Under the pieces are notes generated by a model. That model did no database searches. It had not been told where the DNA came from and saw only the letters and a program-made list of their open reading frames with translations. A program made the translations under genes and the position numbers. A stretch of DNA of 64,000 nt, from positions 124,001 through 188,000 of the forward strand of contig NW_026516222.1 of the NCBI RefSeq assembly GCF_025602895.1, read 5' to 3'. The stretch comes from Polychytrium aggregatum. Taxonomy: Eukaryota > Chytridiomycota > Chytridiomycetes > Polychytriales. This document shows, in pieces, positions 43,379-53,436 of the stretch. Positions within the stretch are counted from its first letter, which is position 1. Every line of letters begins with the position of its first letter.

Positions 43379-45959
43379 ATGTCTGAGACCTCGAGAGACA
43401 ACCCTGGTCCCCAGCGGACCTCTGCTGGAGAGAGCCTCGAGGCCAGGGCACGCGCCATTGCCACCCAAGAGCAGAACCAACGAGACCAGATGAGGTTGGT
43501 GTTTCCACGACGCTCTGTCACAGAGGCCGCTCGAGCACCGGGCTGCAGCCTCGGCTCAAGTTACTTGCTACAGATGAGCTCACCCAGATACCAACCCTCG
43601 GGCTTTGGCACAAAGGTTTCAGATGGATCTCGCGGAGCAGCCTCGCAGTTCCCGTCCGAGCACGGCCTTGAAGGCCTTTAAATCCGAGTCGACCTTGCAC
43701 GAATTTGCCATCAACGACAGCCACACTTCGATGGAGCAGCTCGGGACTGCGGCATTGAATCAGAGCGTCAGCCACAACAGCATCAATGAAGGGGAATTCT
43801 CGACCTCGAAATCCTTCAGCCGCAGCGAGGGACTCAACGAGCTCAATATCGATCTCGCTGGGTTGCCTGTCGATGATCCTCGGGTGATCGCAGCCAAGCA
43901 CCAGGAAGAAGTAAGCCTGTCGCAGCATTCCGGCTTTCGACCATTCGGGTTTCCTGCATTGGCATTTCATGGCACGTTCGCTGGGCATGGCGTGGGTCTC
44001 ACGATCCCTCAAGCTATAGGGGCTCTGGCTGGGCACCAACTTTGGCGCTAACTGCATTGTATTTGGTCAAAGCAAAACATGAGAATGGTGTCGCTCAAAG
44101 GCTCGATATCGGGAAATAGCCATAATTTGTCGGGCTCGCGCTTTGACGAGGTCGACCGTGGCAAGGAGGTTACCCGGCCCAGCCAGGCACGATCACCGAG
44201 CTACTCTAATGCCAGCGACATCAAGGAGCCCATGCCTGAGCGCCACAATAGCGGCGGACGAAGCGACAGCGAGATCGAAGATGATGAAGCGCTGAGCTTA
44301 GACGGGACAGACGAGTCGCATTCGCAGACCCACAGCACCAGCCCCTCGGACGATCCGACGGCCAAGTTTGCAAAGTGAGGCTCGTCCCGGTAGCCGTGGG
44401 AGACTGCGATTCCCGCGGGGCTTTTGCTCGGCTTGGAGGAATATGGTCTTTGGTGATAGACCAGATAGACCACGCTATGTTAACATATCGCCGCCCAGTA
44501 AGCATGCGGACGCCCGGGATGAGCAGAGCAGAGCTTGTGCCTGCCATGTCGAGCTGACGGCTTCTTATCCCTGACTCTGGCAGTGAATCCGAGCGCCCAA
44601 CAGCACCGCAAAAGTCTGGCGCTACAGCTGGAGCAGTGTCCAGGCCACAGCAGCAGAGTGCCGGAACCGATTCAGAGAGAGCCTCAAAAACCAACGGTAA
44701 AGGTAACCCAGCCGTCTCCAAGTCACAGAATCCCCAGTCCACGATGCAGTCCAATAGGCAAGGGGATCTTCCGCCGGAAGACGTCCCGCGAGACGTACAG
44801 GAGCTCTTTGCCTACATTGAAGGCTATCAGCCCGAAGTCGTTGACCTCGTGACGGAGCTTAAATGCTTCCTTCCTGATTATATACCGTCGATCGGCGATA
44901 TCGACCCGATGATAAAGGTTTGACTGCCACATGCACTAGGGTCGTGAGTCGCTCTGGATCATCCTCGCCGCTCACAAAAGAATATCGCCTCGATGGCGAT
45001 TTCTCACGTCCGCGGCTTCGATACTGAATCCTTGCTTTGCTTTGCTTCCACCAACGGCTTCTACAAGATTCCTCCCCCTCGGCCCATCGACACATCAAAA
45101 TCCAAGGACAGCTTTTCAGAGCTCTCACTGCTTGGCATCACCGTAATCGACGAGCCTGCAGCCAATCAAACTGATTCGGCGAGTACGCATTAAGCAACTC
45201 GGTTGTTAGTTATTATGGACTATGAGAGGGAGGGGGCGTCCCAGGCAGATGCGGTAGCGATTGTGCAGCATCGTCTGTTTCCTGCACTTGACCTCGGTGT
45301 CCAGTCTTTCCTGACGGATTGGTTTGCTGTACATCCAAATCTCCCGGCCGCTGCGGGTTGCAGTCCTCGACCTCCAACTCCGTTCGGCACACAAATCGGC
45401 GGCCTCAGCGGCACCCCAGCACGTGCGCTCGATCCAGTTCACATCAACGGCTGAAAGCAAGGGCTACAAGAGCCTTTCACAGTGGATCCAAAATATATAC
45501 AATCTACATCTTCAGAAGCCTCCGGACACAGTCACGTACTCGAAGCGTATGCCTGAGATCGAGACATTGATGGCTGAGTGGCCAGCCGAAATTGAGTCAC
45601 TGTTGTCTTCGGGCGAGGTGAGCACCAAGCTCGGGCTGTCTCGGGCCCTTTGAAGGGAGTGTCAAGGACCTAGTGTGATCTAACAAGTCGAACCCAAAAT
45701 TTAGATGCAGGTACCACCGCCAGAGATCAATCTGCCGCTGGGTGAATACGCAACGCTTTTGTGCGAGCTCCTGGATGTTCCCGTGCATCGGTCTGCAAAG
45801 TCGGAGGCGAGCTCGGGCAAGAAACCTGCCGGGGGGGCCAAAAACTCAAAGACCGCCTACATTGAGTCACTCCACCTTCTGTTCACACTTTACTGCGAAT
45901 TCAAGGCATCGCAACACTTTGGCAGAACCATACATGGCGGAGCTGAGCGGTCGGTGTAA
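43379..45959 (+). CDS. IFT46: Intraflagellar transport protein 46
   Basis: Seven exons: 43379-43494, about 43616-43910, 44073-44374, 44584-44917, 45068-45182, 45364-45617 and 45705-45959, giving 556 residues. The first junction has two phase-consistent options. The N-terminal 300 residues are Ser-rich, acidic and probably disordered. From about residue 300 the conserved IFT46 domain begins: DVPRDVQELFAYIE, LKCFLPDYIPSIGDIDP, LLGITVIDEPAANQ, SLSQWIQNIYNLH, KRMPEIETLMAEWP, EINLPLGEYATLLCELLDVP and ESLHLLFTLYCEFKASQHF. IFT46 is a core subunit of the IFT-B train that carries outer-arm dynein and other cargo into the flagellum. The N-terminal extension is longer than in animals. It is good evidence that the host builds a flagellum by IFT. 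Confidence 0.92.
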
Positions 45960-46274
45960 TAGGGGTGTATCCTGCGGACCTTGTCCAGGTGCGTCTCTGG
46001 GTTGTTCATCAGCACATCGCCACTAGCGTCAGGCACCCCTGTTATTGTGCTCAATTGGACGCAACTATGTCTCCCTGGTGCTCAAATGATGAACATTAGT
46101 GTACCATGTATCTGTCGCCAAATATCTATTTCAATATATTACTGCGCTATAGTTCTTGCTGATGTTTCCCGCTTGCTGTAGCTTTGGAGCTTGTAGTAGT
46201 CTGTCAAGGCCGAGATGAGGTTCTTGCCAAGCTCTTTGTCTACGAATCATGACCATCGCCGAGTTGCTAATGAG

Positions 46275-48972
46275 TCATGTATCCATGTACCAGCCGCCAC
46301 AACCTTCGTACACACCAAACACACGAGTAAGGTCCTTGAGACTCGCCGTGCGCCTGCGCTCTCTGGTGATGCAGTAGAAGACTTTCAAGGAACGAATTCG
46401 GACGATGGATTCTTGGGCAAACTCACATTTGTCAATTGTATATATGATATTTTCGGTGGTTTCTGGGTCCTGGTAGCAGAAGAAGGATACTTCGAGTGTA
46501 TAGCACTTGGACTCTTTGTCCAGAAATTCACCCAGGGTTCTGAGAACCAGCTCCGATGCACGCATTCGTTGTGGCAATAGAATGCAAAGCAGCAACAATA
46601 TCACAAACGGCGGCGGACGGATATGGGAGATAAATGCGGCAGTCGGCGGAGAGTGAGGATAGTATAAGACTCATAAAATGTCGGGTAACGTCCCACTCTA
46701 TTAACGATTTGCATCGGGCTAATGCGCCGTGGGCATTCTCATGTAGTCGACTGATGTTTGCACTTGCCTTCTGCCTGTTCCGGCCTTGAGTGCATCCTTG
46801 TTGAACGACGAGTTTTTGAGGGAAAAATCCTGCAGCTTCGAGTCAAGAAGTCTTGGGAACTCATTTTGGATCTGACATCGCTCGTCGTCTTCGTACACAT
46901 TTCCATACATGAATCCATTCATCAAGGTGCTGTGTGCGTGGATGTCAATGTAAAACTCAAGCTCGTAGGCTGGATCATCCTTGTACTGCATAGCGTGGAT
47001 GAAACAGTTAATAGCGATGGCCTCTTGATTTTTCAGGTGCTTTTCGATTATACTACTCGGCGACTGTCGGCTGCATAGTGACACGCAATGCCGTACGATG
47101 ACGCATGTATATATGTCGCACCTCTATCAAAAGGTTTTTGGTTGCCACAATCGTGGGTTGCTGTTCAATCTTTGGACTGGCACGAAGAGTCACCCAGCGT
47201 CAGCGCAACGAGTTTCTTTACGCAATACAGCTCAGAGAATCATGCTCACTTTTGCCAGTATCGATTCAGGTCGTAGCCCAGTCCGCAGCATCGGTAGTTT
47301 CCGTGGAAGACCCCGTCCGGATTGAGCATCGGCACGATCTTGAAGACTAGGTTCCGGCGCAGGGTCTTGTACATAGTATCCGACAGAACATCGGAGTCAG
47401 AGCGTGTTCTGCCGCATATGCCTCGCCACCGAGTCATGATGCGGCTACTTGGGTAGGAAGCACCGAACCGCCCCCGCATCCCTCCATCCTGTCAGCCCTT
47501 GAAAAGCTATCGACAGGCATCATAATATGAGATGCTCGCAAAGTTAGCGTGTACCTCAGCTTTTGGATCTGCGCTTGTCAAGAAGTCGATGATTCCGGCA
47601 CAAACCCACGACGCCGGAGATTCTCCGGGATGAACGCGGCTCGTGATAAATATAATCTTTCGCTGTATGATGAGCCAATGTGGACATATCAAGTGTCCCG
47701 CCATGAGTAGCTTCATATAAGTCGAGATCCAACTTCATGGCCAAGCGCATTGCTCGCTGAGCGCTGCGACACCCAGCTCCAGTGATCACTGACCTTTTCT
47801 TCAGCCGGAGACGTTGAGGTGATTGTGATGATGTCCAGCCTGGATTGCTCGAAAGCCGATCGGTACATGATGAGATCGGCATTCACGGTTGAATCGAGCC
47901 AGTGATTGACTTAAGCACCGAGAAGGCCGGCGTTCCGTCGTCTGTCTAAAAGATGAGCTGCGAGTGGCATCGGAGATTCAACGTGCTGCGGAGAGCTGCT
48001 ATATGTGCTCTGGGAGCTCACCTGCGCCCTTGCTCGCTATATCCCAGAAGGCCGCGATCGAAATAGGGCAGCTGCCGGTTCTCCAATTCTTGCAGGTACA
48101 TTTGCAGGTCCGTGTAACTGGAGTCGGTGATCACATCATTATACGTTAGTTCCCAACGTCCACAACCGACCATCGCTTGCAAAGATTCAGGGCTCTGTTC
48201 TTGTGAGAGTCGACGTGCATCGGTCCTACGTGTATGGAAAGCTATATGCTGTTTCGAAGAAAGCGTTAGCATCAGCGCCTCATCCACGAGGCTACACGAC
48301 ATCCGGGATGGAGAACGCACCAAAGTAGTATACATCATCGGCGCGGTCGAAGGTAAATGCAAATGACATGATGTAGCTCTTCTTGTGGCGCGGTGATCGG
48401 TAGTAGAAGACGCTCTTCGAGGGAATGCGGTGCCTGGGGTTGAATAGGAATTGAATGCGAGACTCAGGTACGCTGTTTGGGAAGGCTGGCGCTCTGTTCC
48501 CATGGATACCTCCGCTCATGCTACGGCCTAGTTAAACCACGTCAAGCCAAGGCTTTGTCCGAGCCGGCAGACGCACCATTGAGGCCGCTGTTCCGATTTG
48601 ATCACTGGGCTGGCGCCATTACGATACAAGCTCTTTGTTTTACTAAAGTTGATGATATTGATAATAATTCTCTGGTTGGGTTTGGCGTTCTCGACACTAA
48701 AGTAGAACCAAACTCGATGCCTGCAAGAGAAATGGCCGCGTCAGCGCATTCGCCAGTCTATGGAAAAGTCCAAGCTTGAGGGTCGACAACGGCCTGTACC
48801 TGTCGTTGGAGGTGTCCGGTCTGATCGAAATGTCGAATTCCCACTCGGATATGACCTCCACGGTTCCGAGATTTCCGGATTCAAAGTTGTCTCGGAATAT
48901 CAAATCCGACTGCAGGGGTGGAGGCTTTGGCGGCTCACTCCGCCCGGTTGCGAGCGCGGTTCCCTTGAGCAT
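46275..48972 (-). CDS. Cytosolic carboxypeptidase, CCP6/AGBL4-like (tubulin deglutamylase family)
   Basis: Ten exons on the minus strand join in phase: 48972-48800, 48720-48577, 48520-48321, 48248-48230, 48117-48022, 47839-47794, 47662-47555, 47365-47250, 47070-46768 and 46539-46275, giving 489 residues (human CCP6 is 503). The N-terminal domain reads [19 protein letters not shown]...RPDT and VWFYFSV. The M14 catalytic domain has VHPGESPAS (zinc His and Glu), [31 protein letters not shown] (third zinc ligand), [13 protein letters not shown] and CYTLEVSFF (catalytic Glu). All are present, so it should be active in trimming polyglutamate from tubulin. Exon 4 is a 19-nt micro-exon (AYSFPY). The intron after exon 9 has a GC donor (GCAAGT). 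The start could lie further upstream. Confidence 0.88.
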
Positions 48973-49165
48973 CTTGCTGCCTATTTGCTGTTGCTGCTTT
49001 TTCCTCCAGAGTGCAACTGCTGGTGCGCTTCAGCTCCCAGCGGTAGTTTTCGATTGTAGTTCTCCTGTCGATGCTGTTCCCAATCAAATGCTTCAGCAAA
49101 GCAACGGAACGTCATGGCTGTCGAATCAGACCCGCAATCGCATCGTCTCCACCAACAGCCAAGAC

Positions 49166-49310
49166 GAAATGGGACACGGTTGATTGTGGAGACGGAGAGC
49201 ATCCCGAAGTCTTCACTCGGAGGTGATCCGTGTTATTGCACATGGTTCTGTTGGACGCAAGCCATCAGATACCACACCAACATATGGGTCATGGGCTAGT
49301 GTCCCATTTC
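49166..49310 (+). mobile_element. 145-bp miniature element with perfect 12-bp inverted ends enclosing a Fanzor 3'-end segment
   Basis: It starts GAAATGGGACAC (49166-49177) and ends GTGTCCCATTTC (49299-49310), exact inverted repeats of each other. Between them lies a degenerate copy of the Fanzor gene's last codons and 3' flank: GATTGTGGAGACGGAGAG, GTCTTCACTCGGA and GTGATC, then TGTTGGACGCAAG. It corresponds to about positions 177-285. Nothing else of the nuclease is present. The most direct reading is an internally deleted derivative that kept the element's right end. It lies 31 bp from the end of the type-2 element at 49342. Confidence 0.72.
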
Positions 49311-49341
49311 CCCTGAAGAAAGTGTACGGCTTGTTCCGAAC

Positions 49342-49834
49342 GAAATGGGACGGTGCCCCTCTTTCGCTGGCATCGGAGGCCCGAGGACTGCTGAACTTTT
49401 GTTGGCCCCAGTGGACGAGCCATGAGATTGTTTCGGGTCTTCGCTGGCAATCACTTGGTTTTCATTGGCTTCGGGAGCATCATCTTGAATACACCCAGTC
49501 GATCTCCCGTGGCAGCAATCGATTGTCATTGATGTTGTGATGCTGGAGTGTGATTGTATGCACTGGATGTGGAATGTGATTGTATGCACTCGATGCACTC
49601 GATGCACCCAACCATCTGGATGCACCCAACCATCTGGATGCACCCAACCATCTGGATGCACCCAACCATCTGGACAGCCCCATGGTTACTCGGTATCAAG
49701 ATAGTCGACCTTCTGGAGTCGCTCGGCTTCCAGGCACCGCGAACATGCTCTTTGGTCATGGTGGGTGATGAATGGTGTGTATTCAGGACCAGAAAACAAC
49801 GACAACCCTGACTCACGGCAGGGTGTTCCGTTTC
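49342..49834 (-). mobile_element. Type-2 repeat element (copy b)
   Basis: The plus strand shows GAAATGGGACGGTGCC at the left end and CACCC/GTTCCGTTTC at the right end. The sequence between is the inverted counterpart of 41108-41638, including the minisatellite and the GTGTATTCAAGATGATGCTC block. The shorter length (493 against 531 bp) comes mainly from fewer GTGCATC-type repeats. The sequence from 49835 to 50108 shows nothing recognisable. Confidence 0.8.
49596..49680. repeat. 18-bp minisatellite inside the type-2 element (copy b)
   Basis: The unit is ACCATCTGGATGCACCCA, about 4 copies, the reverse complement of the array at 41274-41341. Confidence 0.9.
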
Positions 49835-50108
49835 ATTTTGGAAGCTGTACATTCCGCCCATTTGAGTGGTTCATCGACTGGGGTTTCGCCGAGCCATCCC
49901 GCCGTTGTTGTCACTAGCCTTCGTTGGTAAGCTTGTCTCGCAGCATGTACATCTTGGCCACAAGAACAGGCGCTTCTGCATCGACGGGGGGGGGCTACAG
50001 CAGTGATGTTTGGGTGGTCAGGCATTTGAAAGTCACTTGAACGAAATCATTGCTTGGCCGATATTAAAAGTTGATGACAGGCACCAAAACCAGCGTAGAC
50101 ATTAGTCT

Positions 50109-52655
50109 TCATCGACTTTTGAGGATTGCTAGCGATGCCTTCTTGCTAATACTTTTGATCCAGCCGCCCCACGTCAGCTGTGTCGGAGAGGCAGAGTCGT
50201 CGCTGATCGATTTCGAGACGCCCCTTTGATCCATTTCCTCGAGCCACCTTGTGAATGGACCGCCATAGTCCAGAGCCTGAACTTGGGCCTTGATTTGTGT
50301 CTCTGGATATGGCGACGGGCGATCGCCCTTGGAGTATTCTGGCTTGGAGGCATGGGGCTCGAGCAGATCTGTTAGTTCCTGGACACATCCAAAGAACCGC
50401 CGGACCTCCAGCCATCCGCGCTCATTAAGATCGCCCAGGCCGACCCGCTCCGATATCGAATCGATCCAGACTTCAGGCGCCCCAAGCCCTGTCTGTTTGA
50501 AGATGTTGGCAGCCACGCCACCAACCCCTTCGACTACCTCCACCGCCGTCGTGGATACCTGGACAAGCCCATCGACGACTGCTTGCTGGGCGCTTGCCAT
50601 GGGATCGGGCACGCTTTGTGATGCCAGGAGGAAGCCACCGCTCAGGGATTGTGCCTGCATTGACTTGACAGGCTGTAGGAGCTGCTCGACAGGAAAGACA
50701 CGACTACGCCAGCTTCGATCTGCCAGTACAAACTTGTTGAACGCTCCGATCCACCGGGTTTTGGACCATTTAACTTTCTCGGTGTCGAGATGAACGTGAG
50801 GCGGGAGGTATCCCTTTCCATGTGAATAGACCGTCACGGCGAGCAGGCCCTTTTCGGCTCGGGCGAGAACATCCAGATGTCGGGGGAGAACCTTCTTTGT
50901 GCCGAACACGACAGTGGATATGGGCGCAAATATCGACGGATCGAGAATCATGCCTGCTTGTAGGAGCACCTCGAGGGATTCCCTGGCACCGGCATCGCGA
51001 TCAGCCTCCGGGTCCTCGTGCTTATCATCGGCAACGGTTGGGCTCGAGGGATCAGGGACGTCTGCCCAAATAAAGGCTTGGTGAACAGGGGAGGTGACAT
51101 CGAGCATGTCTTCGTCATCTGGATCGTACTCCTTCTCGGGCAGATAGGGAGCGCGCCCACCAATGATCAAGTCATTGAGACAGGCATTGATCAAGATGTG
51201 ATTGACCCCATAACGACCCAGAATCAGTTGCCATAGTCCATCGATCATGCCGCCGGACTTTGCTGCATATGTGGTGAAGACCGGAGGTTGGAAGGCTTGC
51301 GGAGAGTCATAGTACCGACCCAGGCGGCAGCGGACGCACCGCAGCTTGTACGGCGAGACAAGCAGGGCGCTGAGGACGTCCTCCTGAGAGAGTCGAAAAT
51401 ACTCAATCAAATGATCGGCAGCGCGTAGAGCCGGCTGAGTGCCATCCTCAAACAATCGCTGTAGTGCGCGAACAGAGTGTTCCTTGAGCTCGGGTGGCGA
51501 GAAAAAAAGGCATAGCAACTCATGGGCATGTTTCCCGCTGCCCTGACGGATCGGATGCTTCGTTGATGACAGGATTGCAGCAGAGACGCTGGCATCGAGA
51601 CGGAAGCCGGATTCAAGCAGGCGATCGATATCTTGCCGCTTCGTCTTGAAGCTCTGGAGCAAGAGGCACATGATGTGGTCGTGGGCCTCGTCCCAGGAAA
51701 CGCCGGCGTGTGAGGCAAAGAAGATGGCAAGCTTGGGATCGTATTTCGTGAGCCGTACCAGACGCGACCACAAATCCTCCATCTTCTCTGTAGGCTGTAT
51801 GCCCAACAGCGCCGGGGTGAAGTGATGGGAATACGCAATTTTCCGGAGGCTCTCGACGCTGGCGGGCCCAAGATTAATGAAGGACATGTCGAAAATGTTT
51901 GCGTCGTCCGATGGACCTTCCTGTGCAATTTGGATGATCGACAGCCGAGAGCCACCGCCGTATTTTGCATGGAGACGGACAGGAGTCGCCTCAGGGTCAA
52001 TGTCGTCGTCCGGGTCGAGATGATCCAGATCATGATCCATGGAGGAAAACGGAAGGATGGTCTGGAATCGCTCGCCGTAGAGCTTGTACCCTTGTGCCAC
52101 AAGGTACTCAACGGTGCCCTCGGGCAGTTGTTCAGGATGATGGCGGGAATACTTGTAAATCCTCTCGACAAAGTACTTTGGGAGCAGGGCCCCGGCCATC
52201 ATCAGGGCATCGCACACCTCAAAGGTGAGCAGACTAGGGCGCCGTTCAAAGGTCTCGTGAAAGACTAGGTGGCGTTGGTATCTGAACATGGCGACACAGA
52301 CGATGGGAGGGGTGAGAATGGCTTTGGCAGGCCTTCCGACCGATAATACCGTCCCACACACGAGGGCCGTTCACTCAACCCACCGATTCAGGAGAATATG
52401 CGCTCGACAGGCCGGCATCTCGAGGAGATGGGCAAACGAGCGGGAGACCAGAGCCAGTCGCTGGATGGTCTTGGGCGAGTGCCCGAGATACGAGCAGACC
52501 TTTATCCACAGGTCCCAGCCCAGCCGTGGCGGCGGACGGGGTGGGAGCAGGTATTGGCGGTCATTGTTGATGCGATTCCACTGGGCTGTGGCGGGGCCCT
52601 CCTCTTTCTTGATGTTGGCAAGAGAGACTTTGGGCTTCAGAGCAACCTGCATCAT
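50109..52655 (-). CDS. F-box-like protein with a large C-terminal region of unknown function
   Basis: Two exons on the minus strand (52655-52384, 52281-50109) join in phase to 814 residues. The start at 52655 (MMQVALKPK) is the first plausible one; an upstream exon is possible. Near residues 50-90 is an F-box-like motif: LGWDLWIKVCSYLGHSPKTI followed by RLALVSRSFAHLL. F-box proteins bring substrates to SCF ubiquitin ligases through SKP1. The rest is a long, mostly helical region (for example FEVCDALMMAGALLPKYFVE and VRALQRLFEDGTQPALRAAD) in the style of ankyrin- or ARM-like solenoids, but no standard repeat is clear. Similar large single-exon F-box proteins are common in chytrids (general knowledge). 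The substrate is unknown. Confidence 0.75.
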
Positions 52656-52880
52656 TCCGGGCTGGTGGACGGGCGTTATGCAGCAGGGGGCAGGCCTGTG
52701 CGCTGGGATACTGAGTAAGTTGGCTTCGGAGTGGGAGGAAGGGGAGAGGGTCGAGCGATGGCCCGACGACGACGACCAGAAGCCCGACGTGGACCAACAC
52801 ACAAGCCTCGGCTGGACGCGCTTTCCGAAAGCGGAAGGCAGGCGGACACAAGCGCGCCAAAAATACAACGAGCGACCTCA

Positions 52881-53193
52881 ACACACGAAGGGCTTGTGTA
52901 TTCGTTGATGTTGATCGATCTGGCAGAACGGCCTCGATCGGCATTCGAACTCTATGGAACTCGTTCGAGGTCCTGCGGCGATATTGCTCTTTGCCCTGCG
53001 CCTTCCTCCCTCATCCCACACGTCTTCGTGCCATGACCCGCAGTGACCGCATTGGCAGCGGCTCGCTGGTTCCGTCGTGCCCACTCACCCGTGCATCTCC
53101 CTCACACAGGGAGATGGTTTGACCCACTTGACCGGGTGTGTGATATGATCCGACAACGCCGTGTTTGTCTGGATGAGACGATGTGCCCATTGT
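52881..53193 (-). repeat. 312-bp repeat, copy b (inverted copy of 31183-31494)
   Basis: This is the inverted copy of the sequence at 31.2 kb and appears essentially identical to it. It lies between the 5' end of the F-box gene and the 3' end of POL2, about 240 bp from the POL2 stop. Flanks on both sides differ between copies, so the boundaries are sharp. 53194-53436 shows nothing else. Confidence 0.92.
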
Positions 53194-53436
53194 TTCTTCA
53201 GCGCACTCCATCGCGCTCGGGAGCGACTTCTTTCCGGATGTGAATACACACCCATCCACCATCCACTCGATATCGCTGTCTCCGCGGCGGGCGGGTCCGT
53301 TTGCTGGGCATCAATGTATTGGGGACAGAAAGGACCGTCATCGACAGCGAAACAGGGTCATTGGTCCATTTCGAGCATACTGCTCAGCGATATGACGAAG
53401 CAAGATTTGTCCCAATAATGAACGCCCATGCATCCG

